Under the pieces are notes generated by a model. That model saw only the letters and a program-made list of their open reading frames with translations. It did not search any database and was not told the DNA's origin. The position numbers and the translations under genes are program-made. DNA of 64,000 nucleotides from Limnomonas spitsbergensis (taxonomy: Eukaryota > Chlorophyta > Chlorophyceae > Chlamydomonadales): contig JAYJMM010000124.1 in the NCBI GenBank assembly GCA_037349105.1, positions 8,912,001 to 8,976,000 of the forward strand, read 5' to 3'. This document shows, in pieces, positions 10,431 to 19,907 of this stretch. The first letter of the stretch is position 1. Each line of letters begins with the position of its first letter.

Positions 10431-13133
10431 ATGCAGGACGCAGTTGTAGATCCTGATCGTCACCTGCACCCAGAAGCTGCAAGACGCAGTGCGCGAGTGA
10501 GAGGAATGGAACCAGGAAATGACCCCATGACACCCATCAATGCAGCCGTAGCAGAAGAAGCTAGGCAAATTGCCATTGGATTGTCAGAAGGTGAATATGC
10601 AGGCATAGGGGAAAACAAGGTCCAAGGGGCCGACAGTTCCCAAACCTTGGATGCGGGTATGGTGCACGTTCAAGTGACACGCAGGGGTATCGGACGAGGC
10701 GGCATCGCGCGCATTCCCCCTGGCCCAAGCCAGGAGGAAGAGCAATGGCCGGTTCCCGACGATGAGTCCCTGGACCCGACCTCAGAGCCACCCACTGTGA
10801 GGTCTCAGACCGGTGGTGTAGGAGAGGGTGGCGGGCCAGCACGACCTCCGGATGACCTGCCTGCGGAGGCAGAAAGGGAAGGAGGCGAGGCTGAGCCCAG
10901 ACCAGACCAGGAGCCCCAGCTTGAACCCGCAGTGGTCAGGGGGATGGTCCAGTCAACAGTGGTCAGGATGGAGCGGACGAGATCCAGCGAACAGCAGTCC
11001 CAAGGGGAGTCAGCAGGAACAACAGTGGGGCTGCGGGAGCTGCAGAAATACAGCGACACACAGGCCACGACAACGCAGGCTACCAGAGTATGGCAGCCGC
11101 GGGCTGGTCCACACGCCAAGGTAGTGCCGCCAGATCAGCACGGAGGAATGCAGGCGCCAACGGGAATCCCGCCCAGGCCAGATCTGCACAGGGTGAAACA
11201 GGCAAGGCCGCCCCGTATCCCGGCAGAGGAAGCAACAGAGGCATCGACATACGGCACACCCCAGTCCAGGTTCCCAGCCAGTGCAAACAGGCCAAGACAG
11301 GAGGCCGTGGCAGAGGGCAACAGCAGGGAAAAGGAGGGCAGCGGCCAGGCTAACAGCCTTTACGGATATTTCAGCAATCCAGAGTGGACGCCTATCCCAG
11401 GGGAGCGGCGCCCGGCAGTGGGAGAACGCGCAGGGAGCGTAAGCCAGCCGGGTGCGGCAGAACCACCAGGACTCCAGCCCATCGGATGGGCAGACATCCT
11501 GCAATGGGCAGCGCGGCTATGGCAGCAGGTGTGCTCCAGGTGTTTCGTCCACCTCAGCGATCAGACCCAGGCTATCGAGGAGTTCCAAAGCCACCACCTG
11601 GCGGAATGGGCAACAAAGGCCCTTATGGGCATCCCACACACAGGGCAGGACCGGGCAACGCTGCTGGCGGCCCTGCGCAGAGTGTCCAGAGGAGCAGCAG
11701 GGCCAGAGGCGGCCCTGGCTGTCAAGGCCTTTGCCGACGGGTGGTGCAACGGCACAGCAGGGGATCTGGAGGAGCCCGAATCAGAGCAAGGGGAGCTCGA
11801 GGAGTGGGAAGGGTTCGAGGCATCCAGACTGCAGCAAGACAACCGCAGGGAGGGGCAATGGCAGCAGCAGACGGAAGGGACCATTCCTGCTGCAAGCCAA
11901 GCCAGATGGGAGCGCCTGGAAGCCAGCAGTGAGCCCAGCCTCCGGAACCAGCGGCTGGACGTAGAGCGCAGACCCAGACCCAGCAGCCCAGCGGCCAGCG
12001 AACAACCCAGGACAACCGGCTTCCAGCAGGACCCAGCGCCAAGAAGGGCCAGCAGGCAAGAATCTCACGACCTGTTGCGCTTCGTGGATCAGCACAGCGG
12101 CCAAGAAAGCCAGGTGGACCACATTGCTGAGTTCCTGCGAGGACAAGCAGCACAGGCACATGGGAGGCCGGAGAGGAGCCAAGGCCCCAGCCAAGGAAGG
12201 CGGGTCGTTCAGGAAATCAACCCGGCAGGCTCCACAGGGGGAGACTACCAGCAAAGACAGGAAAGCAGGGACGACTGCCTGTCAGCTTCCGAGGCAAGGG
12301 AGTACACGGGTGGAACGCAGCCCAGCAGGCATGGCAGCTACCAGCCCAGCAGGCAGGCGGAGTCAGAGGGGGGTAGGCGCCAGGACCCAGCAAGGCAGCC
12401 TTCGGAGGGCAGCAGGCCATCCGGCGGAGGGCAATCCCACCTGAGCGCAGACCGCAGAGACCAGCGGGATCGGCGCAGGCAAGGCCCGACCAGGAACGGC
12501 GGCGGCGGATCGGGCTCGGACCCCAGCATATCAGGCTCAGAGGATACAGAGGGGCACGGCCCAGGCTCCGGCAGGGAATCTGCAAGACATAGAAGGGAGA
12601 GGTTAACCCAGGAACAGGCGGAGACAAACATACGGCTGCAGCAACAGATGATCCTGCAGTTGGCTGGGGGAACGCGGTTCACCAAGATCCCCAACATTCA
12701 GGGCAATGTGCCAGTGCTGGACATGTCCCAACCGGGGGCAGTCGCAGCCAGGCAATACTGCCAGGCCTGCAGCTCTTGGGGCTCGCACAACCGCCTGGCT
12801 TTATCGGACGAGCCGCCAGCCCTGGCAGTGGTGGCAGGAGAGATTGCAGGGTCTTGCCAGTCTCCCTCAGCCATGGCCCTGTTGGTCCGCTCCTTGGTGG
12901 GCATGTGGACAGCCAAGCCAGCCTGCGTGGGACCACTGGTGGTCGCCATACGATCAGCACCCCAAGGAGACAAAGCTTCCAGGGAGGTCGAGCGGATCCA
13001 GGAGGCATGGAGAGCCCCAAGGTTGAGCCGCCCTGCGAGGTATCCTTACTCACCCTGTGGATCAGGGTGGTCCAAAGAGAGGTGGGCAAGCCAACTTCAG
13101 ATGAGAGGGCAGCAATCACCGGCCTCAAGCTAG
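10431..13133 (+). CDS. Retroelement ORF1, gag-like, low complexity
   Basis: A frame of about 900 codons starting at the ATG at 10431 (the frame is open from 10365 without an ATG). The protein is dominated by Gln, Arg, Ser, Gly and Pro with many short RQ/SR stretches, as in the disordered front part of some algal gag proteins. Near the end it becomes more ordered (TNIRLQQQMILQL, then an Ala/Leu-rich part to about 13015). It overlaps the next ORF, which lies in the -1 frame, by about 360 bases. Coherent coding character seems to pass from this frame to the other near 13010-13030. This suggests either a programmed -1 frameshift or a single-base lesion. Confidence 0.55.
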   Translation: MQDAVVDPDRHLHPEAARRSARVRGMEPGNDPMTPINAAVAEEARQIAIGLSEGEYAGIGENKVQGADSSQTLDAGMVHVQVTRRGIGRGGIARIPPGPSQEEEQWPVPDDESLDPTSEPPTVRSQTGGVGEGGGPARPPDDLPAEAEREGGEAEPRPDQEPQLEPAVVRGMVQSTVVRMERTRSSEQQSQGESAGTTVGLRELQKYSDTQATTTQATRVWQPRAGPHAKVVPPDQHGGMQAPTGIPPRPDLHRVKQARPPRIPAEEATEASTYGTPQSRFPASANRPRQEAVAEGNSREKEGSGQANSLYGYFSNPEWTPIPGERRPAVGERAGSVSQPGAAEPPGLQPIGWADILQWAARLWQQVCSRCFVHLSDQTQAIEEFQSHHLAEWATKALMGIPHTGQDRATLLAALRRVSRGAAGPEAALAVKAFADGWCNGTAGDLEEPESEQGELEEWEGFEASRLQQDNRREGQWQQQTEGTIPAASQARWERLEASSEPSLRNQRLDVERRPRPSSPAASEQPRTTGFQQDPAPRRASRQESHDLLRFVDQHSGQESQVDHIAEFLRGQAAQAHGRPERSQGPSQGRRVVQEINPAGSTGGDYQQRQESRDDCLSASEAREYTGGTQPSRHGSYQPSRQAESEGGRRQDPARQPSEGSRPSGGGQSHLSADRRDQRDRRRQGPTRNGGGGSGSDPSISGSEDTEGHGPGSGRESARHRRERLTQEQAETNIRLQQQMILQLAGGTRFTKIPNIQGNVPVLDMSQPGAVAARQYCQACSSWGSHNRLALSDEPPALAVVAGEIAGSCQSPSAMALLVRSLVGMWTAKPACVGPLVVAIRSAPQGDKASREVERIQEAWRAPRLSRPARYPYSPCGSGWSKERWASQLQMRGQQSPASS

Positions 13134-15727
13134 GGGTCAAGACCACCTTGGATCCAGGCGTCAAGCCAGAGGAGACCGTGGAAGCATTTGCCTTTCGAGT
13201 CATGTCTACAGCAGAGCTGTTGCAAATCTCCAGAGACGCAGTGGACCACTTCGGCAGGAGGCATTCGGTGGCCCACATGTTCTACGAAGGGCTGCCGGGG
13301 GCAGTCAGAGTGAAGCTGACAGCTTTTATCATGACCGTGCCAGGATACCTGCACATGACAGACGAGGCCCAGGTAGAGGTCCTGACGCAGCAGGTGCTGC
13401 TGTGGGAGAGGTTCGCCCTGGAATTGGGGGACCTAGCTGCCATGGACACCAGGCAGGGGCCGGGAGACCATCAGCAGAGGAGCCAGGGGGGGCAGCAGGC
13501 GGGACGCGGCAGACGAGATCGGCCCAGCCAGTGGGAAGCCAGGCCCAGAGGGGATGGGCCAGGAGTTGCGCCATACCAGAACAGCAACCAGCCTGCCAGG
13601 CAGGAAGGCAGAGCCAAGGGCGTCACGTGGGCCGACCAAGCCACAGCCTTGACAACCAGCACCCACAGCACTGGGGGCGCACCCAAAGCCTGCTTCCAAT
13701 GCGGCAGCCTGGACCACCTGGCAAGGGACTGCAGGACTCCCAGGGCTAGAGACGAACGCCGCCCTGCTCCCCTGGCCACTGACATCACCACGGGGCAGGC
13801 GCGGCCGCCTCAACAGCAGTACCCGCCGCCTCCAAGACCGCAGGGGCCACCCGCCAACAGGACCTATGACAGAAACCAAGGAGGCAGGCCGGCCCAGAGG
13901 CAGCCGCAGGGGCAGGCGGGGCATGGCCAGCAGTCAGCTCATCTGTCCCACCTTTCTGGCCCCTCCGCACTCGCTGAGCCGGATGGGTGGCACCAAACGG
14001 TGGCCGAAATGCTCAGCGAGTCCGTGGCCCTACTGACGCAGGTCGGGCTGGCGCCCAAGCCTGGAGAGTACAAGCAGGCCGCCCCCAACGCCAGGCCACG
14101 GTCCTTTAGACCCTCCTCTAGCAGTGAGGAGGAGGAGGAGCCGGTGGTTATTGAACACCCTTCCAGGAAGGGAGAAAAAAGGCTTGCTCTTAGGCGACTA
14201 GCTGACGGCCTGTGCGATGTCCGTGCGCAGGTGGGCTACATCAACGAACGGCTTACAGCGCTGGCGCACACCACCATGCCCATGGGAGTCACGCCTGTCC
14301 GTGGTGAGCCGGGCTGGATAGGTCAGGGTCGTAAGATCACCGTCAGCCCGAGGCTGCAATACTTCACAAACGACAGGCGAGACTACAGCCAGTGCATAGG
14401 CCTCATGGTGAAAGGGAAGGTGCTGGTGGCCCAGAAGGCACTGATGGACACGGCATGTTCATGCCATGTCATCACAGTCAACATAGCAGAACAGCTGGTA
14501 GCCATGGGGGCCAAGCTGGTACGGACGGATGAAAAGATCAGGACAACCGATAATGCAGGAGCAGACCTATACGGGATTATGTTCATCTACGTCGTGTACG
14601 GGTATGGAAGCCCGAATGCGATCGTGGAGAAAGCAGCGGTCAGGGTGGTCAAGACGCCTCCTGACGCGTATGAGCACCTGGTGGGGAACCCCGAATTCCT
14701 CAAGTATGGGGGAATCCTAGAAGCCGCAGGGCGCCTAACCCTGTTCCCTCAGGGGGGGGCCGACGGGCTTACCCTGCCGCTAGAACTGATATCACCAGCA
14801 GGAGCCCACCAGGCGGCCGCGGCAACTTGGGCAGGCTTGGACGACCCCGCCTGGGTGCCTGAGGAGTGGCCGGCAGATTGGGGCGAGATGAACCCAGACT
14901 TAACCCCACAATGTGCCATGGTGACAGGTACAGGAGGCGGCCCTGCGACGCAAACCACAGTCGTCGCAAACCGCGTCGTCCGTCTACCCGCAGCAGAGGC
15001 ACCTGCGGCAGCACCAGAAGGGGCCAGGCAGGCCAGGGCCAAGGGGGCCCGTGGCGCAGGTACTGAGGCAGCACGCCAGCAAGCAGGGCAAAAGGGAACC
15101 GCCCCCGCTGCAGCGCCAGAGGCAGGCCCAGTAGCCAGTACCCAGGCTCACGCAGCGCCGGCGGACCCGGACGGTACCAGGGGTACCGGGAGCCGGTCCA
15201 TCAGCGGAGACAAGGGCGGCAAAGCCGTGGACCCTTCCGTAGCAGCACGAGACAAGGGCGGCAAAGCCGTGGACCCTCCCGTAGCAGCACGGGACAAGGC
15301 GAGGCTAGCCATGGAGCAGGAGCACACCGCCCGACAGGAGGTCAGGAGTACCCTGCGCAACAGGGACGGCCCCTGCGCGTATTGCGACATGCGCAGATCG
15401 CATACGGACCAGGAATGCGAGCGGCGGCTAAGGGAGCTCCTGGAGAACGAGCCGGGCCGGGGAGAAGACACGTACAGCAGAGGCAGCTGCCAGCCAGGCT
15501 CCCCGGCTACGCACACTCGGGACACCAGCTCCAGCGATGAGGGAATCACCGACTCGGAGACTGAGCTGCAGGCGGACAGGGACGTTCCCAGGGCAGCCGT
15601 CGTCAGCAGCCTGGAGGCCCAGGTCCAGGTCCTGAGCAGGGCCATCCGGACCGCAGCCAGGCAGAAAATCGCCAGCAGGGAAGCAGACATATATTCCTTC
15701 AAGACGGAACAGGCCCGGGCAATGTAA
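13007..15727 (+). CDS. Retroelement ORF2: gag capsid part, two zinc knuckles and aspartic-protease-like domain
   Basis: The frame is open from 12776, and the first ATG is at 13007. In order: a helical gag-like part (LTLWIRVVQREVG, VEAFAFRVM), a classical CCHC knuckle CFQCGSLDHLARDC at 13691-13732, a retropepsin-like centre ALMDTACSCHVITV around 14438-14480, and a second knuckle-like CAYCDMRRSHTDQEC at 15373-15418. A 45-bp tandem repeat (15206-15296) encodes DKGGKAVDPxVAAR twice. The frame closes at 15727, and no reverse transcriptase, RNase H or integrase follows. The copy is therefore a gag-protease derivative of an LTR-type element, or possibly a domesticated gag. The GC content is well above that of the neighbouring intergenic DNA. 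Confidence 0.7.
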   Translation: MESPKVEPPCEVSLLTLWIRVVQREVGKPTSDERAAITGLKLGVKTTLDPGVKPEETVEAFAFRVMSTAELLQISRDAVDHFGRRHSVAHMFYEGLPGAVRVKLTAFIMTVPGYLHMTDEAQVEVLTQQVLLWERFALELGDLAAMDTRQGPGDHQQRSQGGQQAGRGRRDRPSQWEARPRGDGPGVAPYQNSNQPARQEGRAKGVTWADQATALTTSTHSTGGAPKACFQCGSLDHLARDCRTPRARDERRPAPLATDITTGQARPPQQQYPPPPRPQGPPANRTYDRNQGGRPAQRQPQGQAGHGQQSAHLSHLSGPSALAEPDGWHQTVAEMLSESVALLTQVGLAPKPGEYKQAAPNARPRSFRPSSSSEEEEEPVVIEHPSRKGEKRLALRRLADGLCDVRAQVGYINERLTALAHTTMPMGVTPVRGEPGWIGQGRKITVSPRLQYFTNDRRDYSQCIGLMVKGKVLVAQKALMDTACSCHVITVNIAEQLVAMGAKLVRTDEKIRTTDNAGADLYGIMFIYVVYGYGSPNAIVEKAAVRVVKTPPDAYEHLVGNPEFLKYGGILEAAGRLTLFPQGGADGLTLPLELISPAGAHQAAAATWAGLDDPAWVPEEWPADWGEMNPDLTPQCAMVTGTGGGPATQTTVVANRVVRLPAAEAPAAAPEGARQARAKGARGAGTEAARQQAGQKGTAPAAAPEAGPVASTQAHAAPADPDGTRGTGSRSISGDKGGKAVDPSVAARDKGGKAVDPPVAARDKARLAMEQEHTARQEVRSTLRNRDGPCAYCDMRRSHTDQECERRLRELLENEPGRGEDTYSRGSCQPGSPATHTRDTSSSDEGITDSETELQADRDVPRAAVVSSLEAQVQVLSRAIRTAARQKIASREADIYSFKTEQARAM

Positions 15728-17346
15728 AGTAGGGGCGGTACCCACAGCTAGGGGCGCCCGGGTAGACCAGCCTTCTCTCTTATGCGGTACGCTGTACCAA
15801 GTTACCCCTTTACAGCCCTTGTACCTCTGCAGTGTAGTACAAGAGGCACGTGTGTACAGGTGTTGAACCTTAGTTGTGAGTAGTTTGAGCCTCTCTAAGG
15901 CAGTAATGACAGCTTACACCATTTTGGCACGGTTACTGCTTTATGGTGCGACAGTTGCTTTCTCTCGCCGTCCATCCCTCGCCCCCGCCCTTAGTTCAAG
16001 GTGGCGTGACAAGGATAGAGCTTAAAAAGTATCCACTGACCAGGATTCACCCTGTTTCCCTGCATGTTTCCTTGCCGGGAACCGCTAATGACTGCCACTA
16101 TGGTACCACGCACTTTCACTGAGATTTGTGGGAATGGCTTTCTACTCCTGACACCGATAGCTCCTACTGGAAAGAAAGGAAGACAGAAGGTGCTGAAGAC
16201 AGAAGCGCTTGAAACCTGTGCTAGAAACGTGGATTTTAGAAAGTATGACTGGCAAACCTGACAGTAGTCATGTATATTTTTCTGCGTTGTGCTTTGCCCG
16301 ACTAACTTGCTATGTGCGGTATCTAGAAACCATCCTCCAGTTCAGTAAACAAGATAGTTCCCACACCAGAAAACATGATAGCTTTGAAACATGACACCCC
16401 ATGCAGCAGCAATGACACCCCATGTGGGACCCCACATGAGGAAGGAGGCGTCATGTGCAGTACTTCAATTTTAAGCAGGCACGGGTGTTTTGACAGACGG
16501 GTTGCATGCATGCCCATCATGTGCTTCGTGGGCTTGTACGTATCCCAACATCAGATCACCATATCATCCACAGTGGTTAATACAACCAGGGGTGCCCACA
16601 ACACACCCTTTGTCCAAGGGGGCATGCTGGCCAAATACAAAAAAACATGATGGTTGGGCCCCTAGCCTGTAAAGCATGTTCCGGTGCGCACTGAGATAAG
16701 CGTTTTTGCTGGTGGTGTCCTCAGCTGAAATGCTGGTGCACATTCACAGAAAACTCAGGAGTAATTCTGTTTCTTGTTAAGATATGTAGATAATTAGGCA
16801 TGTAGTATTACCATGCAGTACACCTTGACTTACGCTGAGTGTGCATTGTCCACATGAGTCAAGGCATTACCAGCATGATCCCATACGGGATGCAGAGCGT
16901 CGTGCACGCTATGAACTCCCCAGTCATTTTTTTTAAAGAAACCACTAAGCCATGTAGAATCCACAGAGTAATTGGTTGTAAGCCAAGTGCGACATGCAAG
17001 CCCTAGCTGATATGCAACATAAAATGCTGATTATGGCTGATGTGCCAACGTCTATGGCGCCAACTGTCAGAAAGCCCACGCCATGGGCAGTACGTGCCCT
17101 CATTCATCGTCATCTCCCACTTAATTACCGGTATCTGCTTCAGTGTCACAATGACCTACTGCTGTTGCAATTGGCATGGGGGGGTGTCATGGCTCCGGAA
17201 CCACACACAACGTTGTGCACACACCCATTATAGGCCTACACGGTATAGCTGCATTGATAGTTGCTATGAATCAAGCAATGACAACCTGTTGTGAGCATTG
17301 TTTGAAGGTCTTAAAATCCACAGACAATGAGACAACCCAGTGGCCC
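15728..17346. other. Intergenic, no supported gene
   Basis: Follows the retroelement ORFs. No pol-like frame, no LTR copy of the 9340-9790 leader, and only short open frames. An exact TACCGGTA palindrome lies at 17126-17133. Confidence 0.5.
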
Positions 17347-17609
17347 TAAGAGGCGATTCACACCGGGTCGGATTGGTCAGATTGGTCACTTTCGCTCCGA
17401 AAGTGGCATGGGTTCGCTTCGCCAAAACAACCACTTTGGGACCGGATTGGCGACGACAACTGAATATGGCATTTAGAGCCAGATTCACTTCGCGTCGGCC
17501 ACTTTCGCCACATTGGCAATTTCCTAAGGCCATCTGCCTTCGCCCCTATATTTTCCCTTTCTCCGTCCTGCCGCCTCTTTATCCCGTGGCCGAGAGCATC
17601 CGTTGTTAT

Positions 17610-17737
17610 GGTTACGCCCGATGTAGAAAGGGCTAATAAACGTGACCGAAAGCAGACGGAGAAGGGTGCGGAGAAGGCACTGTCGAATGAGGAATGGAAG
17701 GCGAAAAGGAGGCTTGTAGCCGAGGTGTGTCAATGAC
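17610..17737 (+). pseudogene. Coding-like remnant inside the transposon
   Basis: From an ATG at about 17609, roughly 42 codons read as a basic, Lys/Arg/Glu-rich peptide (for example KALSNEEWKAKRRLVAEV). The frame ends at a TGA located within the first bases of dispersed-repeat copy 4. It looks like the start of a transposon protein cut off by that repeat. Not assigned to a family. Confidence 0.3.
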
Positions 17738-17757
17738 GTTACACCACTGGGCCGAGG
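17729..17757 (+). repeat. Dispersed repeat, copy 4
   Basis: Core TCAATGACGTTACACCACTG followed by GGCCGAGG, one mismatch from the best copy. Lies inside the Harbinger-like element and truncates a coding-like frame. Confidence 0.6.
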
Positions 17758-17934
17758 TGTTTGTTGTCGGTTCGGCTTACTCGCCTGGTGCTTAGGCTAG
17801 GTGATGGTGAACATGCTATCAAATTGAGAGCATGTGGCTATATGTTGCAGCAAAGTTCAACAAGGCACTGAAGAAGAAAAGTGAGTTGGTTTTGCTATGG
17901 CTCCATGCGGCTATGCATGGAATCTTACATGAGT

Positions 17935-18250
17935 CCTAGGAGCAGGGCATGCCTGCTGCCCGAAGCCACGGCCATAGGCCGGGATGTATCTGAATTGGAC
18001 CTGTAAAATTATTCCTAGCATCAGGGCATGCAAGCTGCACCAAGCCATAGCCAAAGGCCGTGATGGATCTGTATTAAACATGTAAAATTAGTCATGGCAA
18101 CATGGCATGCCTGCTGCACCAAGCCACGGCCATGGGCTGGGATGTATCTGAATTGGACATGTAAAAGTATTCCTAGCAGCAGGGCATGCATGCTGCACCA
18201 AGCCGCCACGGCTATAGGCTGGGATGTATATGAATTGGACCTGACACATG
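17935..18250. repeat. Tandem array, four units of about 79 bp
   Basis: Units begin at about 17935, 18014, 18092 and 18172. Each holds a GGCATGC(C/A)(T/A)GCTGC block, AAGCCACGGCCATAGGC and GATGTATCTGAATTGGAC. Lies within the Harbinger-like transposon. The units differ by several substitutions each. Confidence 0.85.
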
Positions 18251-18747
18251 CTGGAGATAATCGGTCTTATACGGCATATACTGAACATATGCAGAAGGGA
18301 GGTTTGGTCCAAGAAAAGTGAAGAAGTCAGATGTCATGTGCAAAGCCCACGCTATCCTGCCTGGCGCCTCAGAGATGTCAATCAGTTCAGTCAGGACGGC
18401 CCAAGCAATGACGGCGATCAAAGTGGTACCATGTAGACTCGCGACAACAACAAGTAGCAATGGAAGCAGGCAATCGATAGAATGTCCCGTCTTGGAAGTA
18501 AGAGGAATACAATTTCGTAACTTTGGAGAAACTGTGCGTCCTGCCGAACCCCGCCCCTTGACATACGTCAAGATATCAGAGAACTCCAATGGAAAAATAT
18601 ATCTGGAATCGGTCTCCAGCGGTCGGATTGGGAACGCGACATAGCGGGCCCAATTCCACCTGTGTCCGGAACTCGAAAAATAGTGCCAGCTAGACAAAAG
18701 TCAATTCCACTAGTGTTCGGGATCGTGTTCGGGATCCTGCCCACCCA

Positions 18748-18830
18748 TTATCCGTACCCGGCGAGGCATGATTTTTGCATCGTGTCCAGGGGGGTCGATG
18801 CAAAACTCAAGCCTCGCCGGGTACGGATAA
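18748..18830. repeat. Perfect 20-bp-arm hairpin
   Basis: TTATCCGTACCCGGCGAGGC at 18748-18767 pairs exactly with 18811-18830. Inside, TTTTGCATCG pairs with CGATGCAAAA, leaving a G-rich loop. In RNA or single-stranded DNA this would form a stem of about 30 bp. The GGCGAGGC end recurs beside the palindrome near 19540, so it is probably part of the mobile element's ends. Confidence 0.75.
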
Positions 18831-18947
18831 GCGTGACAGCGAGGCGTGGCTCCATTTCATCACTTGATTATCACTCTCAGTCGCGCGCGTAATTCGTTTC
18901 ATTCATCTCGTTCAATTTATCTCTCTTTCTCCACGGTCTCTTTCGTC

Positions 18948-19421
18948 ATGGCTGACAATCCGTCTGACGGCGGCAAAGATCTTGCAGGTGCCTTTGCAGA
19001 GATCAGCGCGCGCATGGAGTGGCGCAAAGAGCAACACAAAGAGCAAAGCGCACAGAGCAGCGAACAGCGCAAAGAACAGCGCAAAGAACAGAGCAAAGAA
19101 CAGAGCAAAGAACAGAGCAAAGAACAGCGCAAAGAACAGCGCAAAGAACAGAGCAAAGAACAGAGCAAAGAACAGAGCAAAGAACAGAGCAAAGAACAGC
19201 GCAGAGAACAGAGCAAAGAACAGAGCAAAGAACAGCGCAAAGAACAGCACAAAGTGCTACGCAAAGACAAGAGCAGCACAAGGAACAAAGATCAGCGCAA
19301 AGATCAGCGCGCAGAGGAGCGCAAAGAGCACCGCAAAGAGCAAAGATCAGCGCAAACGAGAAAGAAAAACAAGCAGCGCCTAGCAGCACAAAAAGCACAG
19401 AGGCTGGTTGACAGGCTGTAA
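18948..19421 (+). CDS. KEQ-repeat protein (unknown function)
   Basis: 157 codons from the ATG at 18948. The frame is open back to 18846, but the preceding sequence is pyrimidine-rich leader. A unique start (MADNPSDGGKDLAGAFAEIS) is followed from about residue 24 by some 20 tetrapeptides KEQS/KEQR/KEQH encoded by a 12-bp tandem repeat (about 19021-19260). A Lys/Arg/Gln-rich end with KNKQRLAAQKAQRLVDRL follows. It would form a long, highly charged helix or coiled coil. All three forward frames are open across the repeat, so the repeat alone does not prove coding; the unique ends in this frame are the argument for it. The stop overlaps TGTAATGTAA, which fits the algal TGTAA poly(A) signal. It lies inside a transposon-like unit. 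No family recognised. Confidence 0.5.
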   Translation: MADNPSDGGKDLAGAFAEISARMEWRKEQHKEQSAQSSEQRKEQRKEQSKEQSKEQSKEQRKEQRKEQSKEQSKEQSKEQSKEQRREQSKEQSKEQRKEQHKVLRKDKSSTRNKDQRKDQRAEERKEHRKEQRSAQTRKKNKQRLAAQKAQRLVDRL

Positions 19422-19625
19422 TGTAAAGAGATTTGGTTTCGCCCGTACCCGAACATCTCGCGTGCTCAAGTGGAATTGCATTTGCTGTATTCCCCAGCCC
19501 TCTGTTTCCAACCAGAAAAACTGACACCGGGATTAATCCCGGCGAGGCGCAGGTGGAATTGGGCCCAGCGTGGGTTCACTTCGACCAACTGCCACATTCA
19601 GTTCGCCGGTGTGAATCGCCTCTAA

Positions 19626-19907
19626 GGAAACACCGACAGGGGAAAGTGTGCAAGAGAGGAGCAGGTTCGAATGGTTCTACTTTAAAAGCTGCAAATGCTT
19701 GCCGATAAATGTTCGATGTCTCCTCGCTCGGTAAATGTCTCATGCCTTCTATATAGCCCGCCTTGATATTTTACTCTTTAGTCACACATTTGGAATCCCG
19801 CATCGCTCGGCAGCTCGTGACATTCGATCGTCCGATTCGCCGCACGCATTCATTTAAGTAAGCGCTGGATGGCCTCGGAATTCATAATAATTCCTCGACA
19901 AATTTCG
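19626..19907 (+). promoter_or_regulatory. Upstream region of the Hyp-rich glycoprotein gene
   Basis: The 280 bp between the transposon end and the chosen start codon include TATATAG at about 19749-19755, roughly 155 bp above the ATG, a possible TATA element. Assignment rests on position only. Confidence 0.25.

Larger units (their letters stand above)
18646..19566. mobile_element. Inner inverted-repeat unit carrying the KEQ-repeat gene
   Basis: The ends are perfect 17-bp inverted repeats, GGGCCCAATTCCACCTG at 18646-18662 and its complement at 19550-19566. Further inverted segments lie inside: AATTCCACT...GTTCGGG near 18700 pairs with CCCGAACA...AGTGGAATT near 19450. A 16-bp palindrome CCGGGATTAATCCCGG lies at about 19528-19543. 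It is nested in the Harbinger-like element. The target duplication is unclear (AGC on both sides at most). Confidence 0.55.
17350..19622. mobile_element. Harbinger-like DNA transposon (composite)
   Basis: The ends are perfect 17-bp inverted repeats, GAGGCGATTCACACCGG at 17350-17366 and its complement at 19606-19622. They are flanked on both sides by TAA (17347-17349 and 19623-19625), matching the 3-bp target duplication of the PIF/Harbinger superfamily. Inside are a short coding-like stretch (17610-17737), a copy of the dispersed repeat, a 4 x 79 bp tandem array, and a second inverted-repeat unit carrying the KEQ-repeat gene. No DDE transposase is recognisable, so this is a non-autonomous or internally rebuilt copy. 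Confidence 0.65.

Noticed and set aside
10805..13278. Several long minus-strand and alternate-frame ORFs across the gag region
   Set aside because: High-GC, Gln/Arg/Ser-rich sequence leaves other frames open by chance; the two plus-strand frames contain the recognisable motifs.
17935..18250. Regularly spaced repeats as a CRISPR-like array
   Set aside because: Units are about 79 bp with no distinct spacers and sit inside a transposon; this is an ordinary tandem array in a eukaryotic genome.
18912..19527. Long minus-strand frames reading Leu/Phe/Ala/Cys repeats opposite the KEQ gene
   Set aside because: They are shadows of the 12-bp repeat, which is open in several frames; only the plus frame has sensible unique ends.
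19660..19680. GGTTCGAAT, similar to a tRNA B box
   Set aside because: No matching A box, acceptor stem or cloverleaf could be drawn around it.
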